A stretch of DNA of 64,000 nucleotides from CAYUNW01 sp964446235 (GTDB lineage Bacteria > Patescibacteriota > Microgenomatia > 2-02-FULL-39-11), in contig CAYUNW010000001.1 in the NCBI GenBank assembly GCA_964446235.1, forward strand, positions 62,001 through 126,000, written 5' to 3'. The translations under genes were made by a program, and so were the position numbers. Below, one piece after another: positions 17,745 through 27,785 of the stretch (position 1 is its first letter; every line of letters starts with the position of its first letter). The notes beneath the pieces were generated by a model. The model was not told the DNA's origin. It worked only from the letters and a program-made list of their open reading frames with translations, and ran no database searches.

Positions 17745-19145
17745 TTACAACAAATTCTCTAGCCTTTCGATAACTTCTTTTTTTCCTAATAATTCCAGGG
17801 ATTCGTTCAAAGGAGGAGATACCTTACTTCCGGTTATAGCGATTCTTAAAATCATAAAAAATTCGCTGTTTTTAATCCCTTCTTTTTTTGCCAAATCTAC
17901 CAATAATCCACCGATTCTTTCTGATTTCCATATCTCTAACTGGTCTAAAGTATCTTTTATTGTAGCAATTAATTTCTGATTTTTATCCAAATTAATCTCA
18001 TAATTTTGCGGTCTTTTAAAGTAAAAATTGCATAACGGTAGATAGTCTGCAAATTTTTTAATTCGTTCTTTTATCAATGGTATGGTTTTTTCAACAAATT
18101 CTTTTGGGTATTTTTCACCGATAAAAAAGGATATTTGATCTTTCAAGGTTGAGTTATCTGATTTTCTAATGTATTCACCATTGAGCCATTCAAGTTTTTT
18201 GATATCAAAAGCAGGTCCAACTTTTTTCAAATCAGAAATTTCGAAATTGTCAATCATTTCATCTATCGAAAAAATCTCCCGTTCATCAGGCATTGACCAA
18301 CCCATTAATGCCAAATAATTTAAAATCGCTTCCGGCAAATAACCTTCTTTTTTATACCATGTAACCCATACGGGATTTTTTCTTTTGGATAATTTGCTTT
18401 TGTCAGGATTTCTCAATAATGGACCATGTGCAAATATAGGTAAATTCCAACCGAAATAATTGTATAAAACGATATGTTTCGGTGTAGAAGAAATCCATTC
18501 TTCTGCTCTTATTATATGGGAAATCTTCATCAGATGATCATCAATCACAACAGCCAAATGATAAGTAGGAAAACCGTCAGATTTAAGAAGTATCTGATCA
18601 TCTATTAATTTGTTTTCAAAGGAAATTTTACCTCTGATTAAATCAGTAAATTCAGTTACTCCGTTATCTGGCATATTAAGTCTGATAACATACTTTTCAT
18701 TTTTGGCTTTATTCTTGGCTATCCCTATATCTATTGACTTACATAAACCATCATATAATGTTGGCTGATGCAGTTTTATCTGTCTATCACGCATTTTTTC
18801 AAGCCTGCTACGATCACAAAAACAATAATAAGCCTTACCGTTCTCAACAAGCTGTTCTGCATAAGATTTATATATATTTAACCTTTCAGACTGCCTATAA
18901 GGACCAAAATCTCCTTTTTTATCTGGTCCTTCATCATAACTCAATCCAAACCATTTTAGTGATGAAAGAATTTTATCTTCTGCACCATTAATTAACCTAT
19001 TTTGATCTGTATCTTCTATTCTGATAATAAATTGACCATTATTTTTTTTTGCAAAAACATAATTAATTAACGCTGTATACACATTACCAATATGCAAATC
19101 TTCTCCCGTAGGAGAAGGCGCTATTCTGACGCGTACTTTTTCCAT
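17745..19145 (-). CDS. gltX: glutamyl-tRNA synthetase
   Basis: 466 residues, class I synthetase. The HIGH-type motif is in RIAPSPTGEDLHIGN and the KMSKS-type motif is KLSKRK. A catalytic-domain segment IRIEDTDQNR follows the first motif and a C-terminal helical anticodon-binding domain is present. It charges tRNA-Glu; whether it also misacylates tRNA-Gln (needing GatCAB) cannot be decided here. Confidence 0.95.
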   Translation of the reverse strand: MEKVRVRIAPSPTGEDLHIGNVYTALINYVFAKKNNGQFIIRIEDTDQNRLINGAEDKILSSLKWFGLSYDEGPDKKGDFGPYRQSERLNIYKSYAEQLVENGKAYYCFCDRSRLEKMRDRQIKLHQPTLYDGLCKSIDIGIAKNKAKNEKYVIRLNMPDNGVTEFTDLIRGKISFENKLIDDQILLKSDGFPTYHLAVVIDDHLMKISHIIRAEEWISSTPKHIVLYNYFGWNLPIFAHGPLLRNPDKSKLSKRKNPVWVTWYKKEGYLPEAILNYLALMGWSMPDEREIFSIDEMIDNFEISDLKKVGPAFDIKKLEWLNGEYIRKSDNSTLKDQISFFIGEKYPKEFVEKTIPLIKERIKKFADYLPLCNFYFKRPQNYEINLDKNQKLIATIKDTLDQLEIWKSERIGGLLVDLAKKEGIKNSEFFMILRIAITGSKVSPPLNESLELLGKKEVIERLENLL

Positions 19146-19148
19146 AGG

Positions 19149-19178
19149 TTGATTCTAACATATGCCTTCTTTTATACT
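19149..19178 (+). promoter_or_regulatory. promoter for the anchored protein gene at 19187
   Basis: TTGATT at 19149-19154 and TATACT at 19173-19178, spacer 18. The predicted transcript start near 19185 is at the start codon itself, suggesting a leaderless message. Confidence 0.5.
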
Positions 19179-19186
19179 CAATGTAT

Positions 19187-20242
19187 ATGTCTTCAAGTTT
19201 AACTGAAGCTTCAATAGCTACCAGAAAATTCATAATTATTTCTCTTTTTGTACTTTTAGGATATATCATGTTTAAATTTTTTATATTCTATGCAAAAAAC
19301 TATATTTTTACCCCTAAGGCAAAACCACCACCTCCACCTAATGTGCTTTTTGGAAAATTGCCTTATCCTGACTTCAGTCAAATCGCCACCGTTTCGGCAA
19401 ATATGAAATTTTATCTTCAAACAATTGATGGAAATCCTCCGGAAACAACTGATGCCGCAAGAATTTTTTCCATGCCAAAAAAACTCCGTTCTTACTATTC
19501 AGAAGATAGAGCTAAAAATCTGGCAAAAAAACTCGGGTTTACTGAAGAACCGTCAAATAAAAACTCAACTTACTTTGCTTTTGTAAACAGTAATGATCCA
19601 CTATTATCTTTATTAGTAGATATTGTAAATCTGAATTTTGATTATAAATTCAATTACACAAGAAAACAGGAAGTTTTTAAAAATAATTATTTTTCTTCTA
19701 AAGATCAGGCAATATCTGTTGTTAAAAATTTTATTAATAGAAATGCATTGATTGATGAAAGCTTTTTAAATGGCAATATTACTACTGTCCCCCTATCATA
19801 TAACAACTCGACTAATTCTTTCTCAATCGCCACCAGCTTATCTACAGCCAATTGTTTGAGAATAAATTTCTTCAGAAAAGATATTGAAGGTATACCGGTA
19901 TTATCACCAGATAAATTTTCCAGTTATAATTATGCGATTTATACCTCAAATGAACCTCAAATAATCGAAATATCATATACTTACTGGCCAATAGCATTTG
20001 ATGATTCAGCTACTTATCCTCTAAGAACGACAGAAACTGCCTGGCAAAATCTGGTAGAAGGCAATGGTTATGTAATAAATATGGGAACGAATAATCCGAA
20101 TAAAATTACTGTACGTAATATATACTTGGCTTACTTTGACAGTAAAAAACCTCAGAATTATTTACAACCTGTATTTGTGTTCGAAGGTGATAATGATTTT
20201 ATAGCCTATGTACCTGCTGTCAGTCCTGAATGGCTGGAATGA
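19187..20242 (+). CDS. single-span membrane-anchored protein of unknown function
   Basis: 351 residues from the second ATG (the first, at 19181, lies before the predicted transcript start). A transmembrane segment at about 10-34 is followed by a Pro-rich KAKPPPPPN linker and a large extracytoplasmic part rich in Asn, Ser and aromatic residues, with no Cys pairs. I recognise no domain. It overlaps the D,D-carboxypeptidase gene tail to tail. Confidence 0.6.
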   Translation: MSSSLTEASIATRKFIIISLFVLLGYIMFKFFIFYAKNYIFTPKAKPPPPPNVLFGKLPYPDFSQIATVSANMKFYLQTIDGNPPETTDAARIFSMPKKLRSYYSEDRAKNLAKKLGFTEEPSNKNSTYFAFVNSNDPLLSLLVDIVNLNFDYKFNYTRKQEVFKNNYFSSKDQAISVVKNFINRNALIDESFLNGNITTVPLSYNNSTNSFSIATSLSTANCLRINFFRKDIEGIPVLSPDKFSSYNYAIYTSNEPQIIEISYTYWPIAFDDSATYPLRTTETAWQNLVEGNGYVINMGTNNPNKITVRNIYLAYFDSKKPQNYLQPVFVFEGDNDFIAYVPAVSPEWLE

Positions 20243-21188
20243 GCTCGTTAACCGTAATCCAAACGAAATTACTAAATACGTAATTTATAAGCTTTTCAGT
20301 CTCTCCAAATCTATCACGACTTTTGAGTAAAACAATCAATATATCCTTACCGTTTTTATTTACTTCACTGATTAAAATCTCACCTCCGTTTTCAGTAAAA
20401 CCTGTTTTTATCCCTTTTACACCCTGTATTTTGCCTAATAATTCATTAACATTTTTTAAATCATGAAAATACGTAAATGTGGTATCCGAAACGGTAATAT
20501 TTTTTGTACTAATAATTTTTTTGAAAATATCGCTTTCAAGTCCCGCTTCAGACATTTTTGCCAAATCTACAGCAGTTGTATAATGCTCAGGATGGTCAAA
20601 GCCAATGGGATTCGTAAAATGTGAATTATCTAAATGTAATTCCTTAGCTTTAGCATTCATAGCATCTACAAATCCATTTACTCCACCAGGATAATTTTCT
20701 GCCAAGGTATATGCGGCATCATTGCCAGAATGTACTAATGCACCATACAACAATGATTCAAAAGATATAGTCTCTCCTTCAATAAGCCCCATTAATCTAC
20801 CTTCTTTCATCACTGTATTTACTGTTAAGATATCGTTTAATTTATATTTGTCCAATGCTACTAATGCCGTCATAACTTTTGTGGTTGAGGCAGGTGAAAA
20901 TCTGTTTTTCTCGTTTTTGGTATATAAAATGACCCCAGAAGGTATATCTTTTATCAATACTCCTTCAGCCGTCATGTCCATCGGTAAATTTTTGGTAACA
21001 TTTACCGGATACAAAGGTGGAGGTGGAAGTTTAATTTCCTTAGAACTTACAGGAAAATTCTTATTTTTTTTTATAGAATAAAAATATTTATTTGGTGATG
21101 GATTTATAAATAAAAGTATTACAATACTTATAAATAATAATACACGCAAAATGACCAAAGGATTGAATGATCTTTTTATAAAAGGCAT
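20220..21188 (-). CDS. D-alanyl-D-alanine carboxypeptidase (PBP5/6 family, S11)
   Basis: 322 residues. A signal anchor is at about 12-28. The three penicillin-binding motifs are SxxK in SPASTTKVMTAL, SxN in HSGNDAAYTLAE and KTG in GIKTGFTENGGE. It trims the terminal D-Ala of peptidoglycan peptides outside the membrane. The C-terminal domain of the E. coli enzymes is reduced. Its start shares one base with the aspS stop, so the genes are probably co-transcribed. Confidence 0.92.
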   Translation of the reverse strand: MPFIKRSFNPLVILRVLLFISIVILLFINPSPNKYFYSIKKNKNFPVSSKEIKLPPPPLYPVNVTKNLPMDMTAEGVLIKDIPSGVILYTKNEKNRFSPASTTKVMTALVALDKYKLNDILTVNTVMKEGRLMGLIEGETISFESLLYGALVHSGNDAAYTLAENYPGGVNGFVDAMNAKAKELHLDNSHFTNPIGFDHPEHYTTAVDLAKMSEAGLESDIFKKIISTKNITVSDTTFTYFHDLKNVNELLGKIQGVKGIKTGFTENGGEILISEVNKNGKDILIVLLKSRDRFGETEKLINYVFSNFVWITVNELIPAIQD

Positions 21189-22570
21189 TACTTTATTTTA
21201 TTTTTTTTAAGTATCTTCAAACTTAATTCTTCTAATTGTTCGTCAGTTACCAATGATGGTGCGTCCATAATCGATGTTCGTCCACCTGATGTCATAGGAA
21301 AGGCGACAACTTCCCTTAAATATTTTTCGTTAGTTAGAATCATCGCCAATCTATCAATGCCAAATGCGCAACCACCATGTGGTGGAGCACCATATGAAAA
21401 TGCCTCCAACATATGACCGAATTTATTTCTTATTTCTGTTTTTTTATAACCCATTATCTCAAATACCCTCTCTAATACTTCAGCCTTGTTCGAACGAATA
21501 CTCCCACCACCTACTTCAAAACCGTTACATACTAAATCGTATTGACTAGTTAATATTTTCCCGATATTTTTTTTATCCAACAAATCGGTTATATATTCAT
21601 CTTTTGGATTTGAAAAGGGATTATGTGTAAAAGTCCATTTTTTTTCTTGATCTCTTTCGAAAAACGGGAAATCAACCACCCAAGCAAAAGCTAACTGCCC
21701 TTCTTTTTTCTCCTTTTCATTTCTTAAGTCAAATTTGTCTGCACCAAATTTTTCAATAGCTTGATTATATGTAAAAATCGGAAAAGGTTTTTTAAGAATT
21801 TTTTTATTTAGATTTTCAAATATATAAATCATCAAATCTTCTAATATACTCATAACTTCTTCCCTATCGGCAAAACTGATTTCAATATCTATCTGTGTAT
21901 GTTCAAAACCCCTATCGGCTCTTAAATCTTCATCCCTTAAACATCTAGCAATTTGAAAATATCTTTCAAAACCGGCAACCATTAAAAGCTGCTTGTATTG
22001 TTGAGGTGACTGCGGCAATGCATAAAAATATCCCGGTTGCATTCTAGAAGGTACCAAAAAATCACGTGAACCTTCAGGAGTAGATTTGGTCAGAAGAGGT
22101 GTTTCGATCTCAGTAAAATCATTATTAAATAAAAACTCTCTGGCTAATTGGGTTAATTTCGATCTTAACTTAAGATTAGACTGTAATCTTTTTCTCCTTA
22201 GATCCAAATATCGGTATTTCAATCTAATTTCCTCGTTTAAATCTAAACCGTCAGTGTTTATAGGAAAAGGCAGTGGCTGAGATTTGTTTAAAAGATGAAT
22301 TTTGTCCGTTTCTATTTCCAACATACCTAATGCTTGTTTTGGATTAATCATTTTCTCTGGTCTTTTTTTTACCAACCCCTCGATTCCAATAACATCCTCA
22401 CTACTTAAATCTCCCGCCCCTTTTCCTAGATAACACTGTATTATTCCGCTTCTGTCGCGAATATCCAAAAAAGCAATTTTTCCATGGCTTCTTATACTAT
22501 TTATCCAACCGTTGATATAAACTTTATTTCCTATTTGGTTTTTTGTATCCGAAATTAAAATTCTTTTCAT
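21188..22570 (-). CDS. aspS: bacterial-type aspartyl-tRNA synthetase lacking the GAD insertion domain
   Basis: 460 residues from the ATG at 22570; an upstream ATG at 22600 would overlap the aminotransferase gene. N-terminal OB fold (VYINGWINSIRSHGKIAFLD), then class II motifs: motif 2 in RDEDLRADRGFEHTQIDIE and motif 3 in GGCAFGIDRLAM. The family is bacterial (GAPPHGG), usually near 590 residues because a GAD domain sits before the WVVDFPxFE segment. Here FDLRNEKEKKEGQLAF runs directly into AWVVDFPFFE, so the insert is missing. Charges tRNA-Asp, possibly tRNA-Asn too. Confidence 0.93.
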   Translation of the reverse strand: MKRILISDTKNQIGNKVYINGWINSIRSHGKIAFLDIRDRSGIIQCYLGKGAGDLSSEDVIGIEGLVKKRPEKMINPKQALGMLEIETDKIHLLNKSQPLPFPINTDGLDLNEEIRLKYRYLDLRRKRLQSNLKLRSKLTQLAREFLFNNDFTEIETPLLTKSTPEGSRDFLVPSRMQPGYFYALPQSPQQYKQLLMVAGFERYFQIARCLRDEDLRADRGFEHTQIDIEISFADREEVMSILEDLMIYIFENLNKKILKKPFPIFTYNQAIEKFGADKFDLRNEKEKKEGQLAFAWVVDFPFFERDQEKKWTFTHNPFSNPKDEYITDLLDKKNIGKILTSQYDLVCNGFEVGGGSIRSNKAEVLERVFEIMGYKKTEIRNKFGHMLEAFSYGAPPHGGCAFGIDRLAMILTNEKYLREVVAFPMTSGGRTSIMDAPSLVTDEQLEELSLKILKKNKIK

Positions 22571-22571
22571 A

Positions 22572-23777
22572 TTACATATATTTTTTTTGATACTCTTCAA
22601 TAGCTAAAGCTAGTAAATTCATAGCTTTTTTTAATTTACTTTCTTCCAACACATACGCTATCCTGATTTCATTCACACCTAAACCGGGGCTTTTATAAAA
22701 CCCGGTTGCCGGAGCAATCATCACGGTTTGATTATTACGATGAAACTCCTTCAATAAAAATTCTGCAAATCTGTCACTATTATCTATAGGTAATTTTGGC
22801 ATCAAATAAAATGCACCATGCGGCGTAGAGACTTGGATATCCTTTAATTTACTTAATTCGTTTAAAACCGTATCTCTTCGTTTTTGATAAATATCTCTGA
22901 TTTTTTCGACATATTTTTTATGATCAATAAGCATCGAAATTACAGACAATTGCTCGATAGAGGCTACAGATAACCTGGATTGAGCAAATCTTAATACAGC
23001 ACTCATTACATCCTGATTTTTAGATACTATAACTCCAATTCTTGCTCCACAGGCATTAAATCTTTTGGAAACACTATCGGTAATAATTAATCGATCTTCA
23101 ATCCCCGAAAATTCAGCAAATGGTGTAACCTTTCTACCGTCAAAAACAATTTCCTGATAAGTTTCATCACTAATTATGAAAAGATTATATTGTTTTGCAA
23201 TATCAACGATCATTTTAACTTCATTCTGGTTATACAATGTTCCTGTTGGATTATTAGGATTACAAACAATAATCCCTTTGGTTTTTCTATTAATATGCTT
23301 TTCGATTATTTCTTTTTTTGGAAAATGAAATCCATCAGATGCTTTTGTAATTACCGGCTTTAAATTAATATTCGACATGGCAGCAATAATTGCGTAACTA
23401 GTATAAAAGGGTTCGAAAACAATTATTTCATCATCAGGATCAGCAATGGCATTGAAAGCAAAAATTAACGCTTCTGATCCTCCTGCTGTGATAATGATAT
23501 CTTTTATATCAAAATTTAAGCCTTTTGATTTATAAAAAAATTGCCATGCTTCTCTAACTTCTTTTATCCCCTGAGAAGGAGCATAAACTAATGTATTTTC
23601 TTCAAATTTTTTTAGGAAATTCAATATCTTTTTAGGTGTAGGCAAATCGGGTTGACCAATATTAACATGATATACATCGATACCTCTTTTTTTAGCATCA
23701 TCAGCTAAAGGCACCAGTTTCCTTATTGCTGAAGCAGGGGTATTAATTGCCTTTTGAGATATTTTTAGACTATTCAT
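22572..23777 (-). CDS. class I/II pyridoxal-phosphate aminotransferase (aspartate aminotransferase-like)
   Basis: 401 residues. The PLP lysine is in DSVSKRFNACGARIG; NPNNPTG and the SDETYQEIVF segment are the other fold-type I signatures. Substrates are probably aspartate, aromatic or other amino acids with 2-oxoglutarate, unresolved by sequence. The start has a strong AAAGGAG ribosome-binding site. It is followed after one base by aspS. Confidence 0.88.
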   Translation of the reverse strand: MNSLKISQKAINTPASAIRKLVPLADDAKKRGIDVYHVNIGQPDLPTPKKILNFLKKFEENTLVYAPSQGIKEVREAWQFFYKSKGLNFDIKDIIITAGGSEALIFAFNAIADPDDEIIVFEPFYTSYAIIAAMSNINLKPVITKASDGFHFPKKEIIEKHINRKTKGIIVCNPNNPTGTLYNQNEVKMIVDIAKQYNLFIISDETYQEIVFDGRKVTPFAEFSGIEDRLIITDSVSKRFNACGARIGVIVSKNQDVMSAVLRFAQSRLSVASIEQLSVISMLIDHKKYVEKIRDIYQKRRDTVLNELSKLKDIQVSTPHGAFYLMPKLPIDNSDRFAEFLLKEFHRNNQTVMIAPATGFYKSPGLGVNEIRIAYVLEESKLKKAMNLLALAIEEYQKKYM

Positions 23778-23821
23778 GGCTTACTCCTTTGAATAATTAT
23801 ATATATTTAAATTACGGCAAA

Positions 23822-25519
23822 CTAGACTGAAATCTTAACATCTCTGATATTCAGTTGCAATGCGCTTACATCATTGTATAAATTTTCCTGTAAAGTATAT
23901 ACAATATCCAAAAATTTACCGCCTAATATGCTATTGAAGCGATTACCCATATTAAAGCCAATAGCTTCAATATCTATACCACTCTGAAGTCTGATTTTCA
24001 ATTTCAGATGTTTATTATCTTTACCAATTTTTCTCATACCGATAAGCTTTAAATTATATGTAATAAACACCGGCTCGGGATTGCCGATTCCGAAAGGTTC
24101 CATTTGTATAATTGCATTGAAAAATCTTAAATTGATATATTTTTCCGGAAGTGCCATATCAATTGATAATATTTTTTGCATCATGTCGGTGGTAATTTTT
24201 TCATCTGCTATTTTTATAATTTTTCGTTTAAATTTCTCGAAATTTTCTGTTTTCATACTGAATCCTGCTGCCATCGGATGTCCTCCAAATTCCAGTAAAT
24301 ATTTAGACATTTCATTTAAAACACTTACAATATTAAATCCGGGAATAGATCTGGCTGAACCTTTAGCAATATGACTATTTAAAGTCACTACTATAGCCGG
24401 TAAATTATATTTTTCAGTAATTTTACCGGCAATTAATCCGATAATTCCTTCTTTGTAAGACTCTTCTCCAATTACTATGATTTTTTCAAATTTTTTTTTA
24501 ACTCTATTTATCAATTTCATCTCATCAATTTTATTCATAGCATTTGAAAAAGACTTAATAGTTTCTTCCTGCCTGATCATGTTGTATTTATTGATTTTGA
24601 TAGCTAAAGATTTTGCTTTTTCCTTGTCCTTGGTACATAGAAGTCTTAAGGAATCAGTCGCATCGGCAATTCTTCCAGCAGCATTTATTCTAGGAATAAG
24701 AATAAACGACAAATGATAAGTATTTAAATTATTTTTGATACCCGATATTTTGATTAATTCTTTCAATCCAGGTCTATTTGTATTCGCCAAGTTTTTAATA
24801 CCTTCTTTGACAATTAACCTGTTTATTCCGTTTAATGGCATCAAATCAGAAACTGTAGACAATGCGGCTAGATCGATATTTTTTGAGAAATCAACCTCTG
24901 ATTTTTTGTTTTTATTCATATATGCGTCAAATTTTGAAGCGAAATACCAAGCAATTGAGGCTGCTGAAACTTTTGTCGTATGAATTAGAATATAAGCGTT
25001 CAATTTTTTAGCCGTTTTTTGATGATGATCTAATACGATCACATCAATACCTTTTTTATTTGCATAATCAATCTGTTTATGTGCAGTAACTCCCATATCC
25101 GTAGCAACGATAAGAGTTGAGTTATGAATTTCTTTGATTTTATCCAAACCAAATTCCGTCAAACCATATCCTTCATTTATCCTGTCAGGAATATATGGCA
25201 TTACTTTTTTTGTATATTGATATAAATTTTCCCAAATAATTGCTCCGGCACATATACCATCGGCATCGTAATCAGTATAAACGGAAATATTTTCACCTTT
25301 ATGAATTGCTTGTAATATTCTTTTAAATGATTTCTGTAAGGTATTATCATCTAGGCCTATAATTTGACTATCTATCTGTTTAAAGCTTGGACTTAGAAAG
25401 GCTGCTCTATCTTTTTGAGTAACATAACCTCTATTTATTAATATCAATTCGATGATATCTTTAATATCTAATTTATCAGAGATTCTGATTTTATTTATAA
25501 TATGCCATTTATTATCCAT
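23822..25519 (-). CDS. recJ: single-stranded-DNA exonuclease RecJ
   Basis: 565 residues, DHH superfamily. Motif I is YTDYDADGICAGA, then ATDMGVTA, and the DHH triad is in VIVLDHHQK. The DHHA1 region has GSARSIPGFN and FGGHPMAAGFSM. A C-terminal OB domain is present. RecJ degrades single-stranded DNA 5'-3' in recombination and mismatch repair. Confidence 0.93.
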   Translation of the reverse strand: MDNKWHIINKIRISDKLDIKDIIELILINRGYVTQKDRAAFLSPSFKQIDSQIIGLDDNTLQKSFKRILQAIHKGENISVYTDYDADGICAGAIIWENLYQYTKKVMPYIPDRINEGYGLTEFGLDKIKEIHNSTLIVATDMGVTAHKQIDYANKKGIDVIVLDHHQKTAKKLNAYILIHTTKVSAASIAWYFASKFDAYMNKNKKSEVDFSKNIDLAALSTVSDLMPLNGINRLIVKEGIKNLANTNRPGLKELIKISGIKNNLNTYHLSFILIPRINAAGRIADATDSLRLLCTKDKEKAKSLAIKINKYNMIRQEETIKSFSNAMNKIDEMKLINRVKKKFEKIIVIGEESYKEGIIGLIAGKITEKYNLPAIVVTLNSHIAKGSARSIPGFNIVSVLNEMSKYLLEFGGHPMAAGFSMKTENFEKFKRKIIKIADEKITTDMMQKILSIDMALPEKYINLRFFNAIIQMEPFGIGNPEPVFITYNLKLIGMRKIGKDNKHLKLKIRLQSGIDIEAIGFNMGNRFNSILGGKFLDIVYTLQENLYNDVSALQLNIRDVKISV

Positions 25520-25570
25520 TTAAATTCAAATTATAATATTCTGAATAGGTTATAATATCAATATATTACT

Positions 25571-26920
25571 ATGAAAATCGATATTCCCAAAGATGTATTA
25601 AAAATTATTAAAACTCTAAAGGCAGCCGGATACGAAGGATATTTGGTAGGAGGAAGTATTAGGGATTTGATATTGAAAAGAAATACCAATGATTGGGATT
25701 TCACCACCAATGCAAAACCAGAGGATGTACTTAAATTATTCAAAAATTCTTTTTATAATAACGTTTTCGGCACAGTCGGAGTACCAATAGGTAAAATAGT
25801 CCATGAAATTACTACCTACAGAAGCGAATCAGATTACACGGATCATAGACATCCGAAAACCGTATCTTTCGGTAATAGTATCAAAGATGACTTATCCAGA
25901 AGAGACTTTACTATAAATGCTATAGCATATGACGGAAAAGAATATATCGATCCATACTACGGTATAAGGGATATAAGATTAAAAATCATCCGTTGCGTCG
26001 GTAATGCAAACGAAAGATTTTATGAAGACGGTTTAAGAATGATAAGAGCTGTCAGATTAGCTACTCAACTTAAATTCATTATTGATGAAAAAACACTTGA
26101 AGCAATAAAAAAACATGTTAAATTAATAAATAAAATATCAGCTGAAAGAATAAGGGATGAAATTTTTAAGATACTTGAAAGCGAATTTCCTGCAGACGGA
26201 ATATTGATTTTGAAAAATACATTATTGTTAAAAGAAATAATCCCGGAACTGGATAAATGTTTTTATATAGAACAAAAAAGTCCGAAAAGGCATCATATTT
26301 ATGATGTCGGAACTCATCTAGTACAATCTTTAAAATATTGCAAATCAACCGATCCTGTGGTTAGATTGGCTACTTTATTACATGATATCGGAAAAGCCGA
26401 AACATATCATAAGAAAGCAGATGGAGTGATTACATTTTATAATCATGAAATTATCGGTACAAAAATTGTTAAAAGAATTGCAGATAGACTTAAACTTTCA
26501 AAAAAAGACAGTAGTAGGTTATTAAAACTTGTCAGGTACCATCAGTTTACAGTAGATGAAAAACAAACCGATTCTGCCATCAGAAGGCTAATCAGAAACG
26601 TCGGTAAAGAAAACATAACTGATATTTTAGCGTTACGGACTGGTGATAGATTAGGAGGCGGAGCTAGAGAAACCAGTTGGCGACTAGAATTATATAAAAA
26701 AAGACTAATTGAAGTACAAAAACAACCATTTTCCGTATCTGATTTGAAAGTTGATGGTTATGATATTATGAAAATTTATAAAATAAACCCAGGCCCATTG
26801 GTAGGAAATATACTCAACACTCTTTTTGACGAGGTTGTAAGTAAAAAAATTAAGAATGAAAAAAAAATATTATTGAATAGACTTAAAGAACTTGAACCTA
26901 TTTTTTTCCTTCCCAAATAA
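25571..26920 (+). CDS. cca: CCA tRNA nucleotidyltransferase
   Basis: 449 residues. The class II nucleotidyltransferase head has YLVGGSIRDLIL and DWDFTT, giving the two catalytic Asp. RRDFTINAIAY and the RMIRAVRLATQL neck follow. A C-terminal HD domain has LLHDIGKAET and the later NHEIIGTKI histidine. It adds or repairs the 3' CCA of tRNA. Two TATAAT sequences lie at 25532-25537 and 25551-25556 upstream. Confidence 0.93.
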   Translation: MKIDIPKDVLKIIKTLKAAGYEGYLVGGSIRDLILKRNTNDWDFTTNAKPEDVLKLFKNSFYNNVFGTVGVPIGKIVHEITTYRSESDYTDHRHPKTVSFGNSIKDDLSRRDFTINAIAYDGKEYIDPYYGIRDIRLKIIRCVGNANERFYEDGLRMIRAVRLATQLKFIIDEKTLEAIKKHVKLINKISAERIRDEIFKILESEFPADGILILKNTLLLKEIIPELDKCFYIEQKSPKRHHIYDVGTHLVQSLKYCKSTDPVVRLATLLHDIGKAETYHKKADGVITFYNHEIIGTKIVKRIADRLKLSKKDSSRLLKLVRYHQFTVDEKQTDSAIRRLIRNVGKENITDILALRTGDRLGGGARETSWRLELYKKRLIEVQKQPFSVSDLKVDGYDIMKIYKINPGPLVGNILNTLFDEVVSKKIKNEKKILLNRLKELEPIFFLPK

Positions 26921-27782
26921 CCAATAAAGGTGCAGCATTGAATATTGACGAATAGGTTCCTGAAACTATCCCTATTAATAAGGCGATGATAAAATTTCTA
27001 ATACTTTCCCCTCCAAAAAAAAGCATCGCGGATAAAGTAAAAATTACAGTCAGTGATGTAGATAATGATCTTGCCAGTGTTTGCACTATTGATTCATTTA
27101 CAATATATTCAAAATTTTTATCTGGGAATTTTATTAAGTTCTCCCTAATTCTATCAAAAACCACTATTGAATCGTGAACTGAAAATCCCATAATAGTCAG
27201 AAGAGCAGTGATAAATAGACTGTCAATTTCCACATGAAAGAAGTGGCCTAAAATAGAAAAAATACCAATCACCAAAAAAACGTCGTGCAACAATGCTGCT
27301 ACCGCACAAATACCGAATTTAAAGGATGAATAAGGTCTTGGAATCTTTCTGAATGCCCAGGCAATATATAAAACAATCATCACGGATGCAATTATGACAG
27401 AGCTTGCAGCTTTTTTACTTGTTTCGCTACCAATAGCCGGTCCTACTGTTTCGTACCGGATCTCTTTTAGATCTGAATTAATTTTTGTGATTTCATTTTT
27501 AAATTCCTCATGCAAACTCTTATCTATTGATTTCATTTTTACCACAATTGAGTCTTTTCCGGCTGTCTGTATCGAGTTTATTTCAATCTTCAGATTTTCA
27601 GCTATCGATCTTATTTTAGAAATATTTTCTTGACTGGAATCAGAATACTTATACTCAATTAAAGTTCCTCCGGTAAAATCGATACCTGGTTTCATACCAA
27701 ACAACAATAGAGATATCATCCCGGGAATTATTACCAAAGCTGAAATAAGTAAATAAAAAAATTTATATTTAATAATATTCAT
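26898..27782 (-). CDS. secF: protein translocase subunit SecF
   Basis: 294 residues with six transmembrane helices and one periplasmic domain. Family motifs include PGIDFTGGTLIEY after TM1, YETVGPAIGSE before TM2 and GFSVHDSIVVFDRIREN in the core. With SecD it uses the proton motive force to pull proteins across the membrane after SecYEG. It follows secD by 3 bases. Confidence 0.95.
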   Translation of the reverse strand: MNIIKYKFFYLLISALVIIPGMISLLLFGMKPGIDFTGGTLIEYKYSDSSQENISKIRSIAENLKIEINSIQTAGKDSIVVKMKSIDKSLHEEFKNEITKINSDLKEIRYETVGPAIGSETSKKAASSVIIASVMIVLYIAWAFRKIPRPYSSFKFGICAVAALLHDVFLVIGIFSILGHFFHVEIDSLFITALLTIMGFSVHDSIVVFDRIRENLIKFPDKNFEYIVNESIVQTLARSLSTSLTVIFTLSAMLFFGGESIRNFIIALLIGIVSGTYSSIFNAAPLLVIWEGKK

Positions 27783-27785
27783 AAA

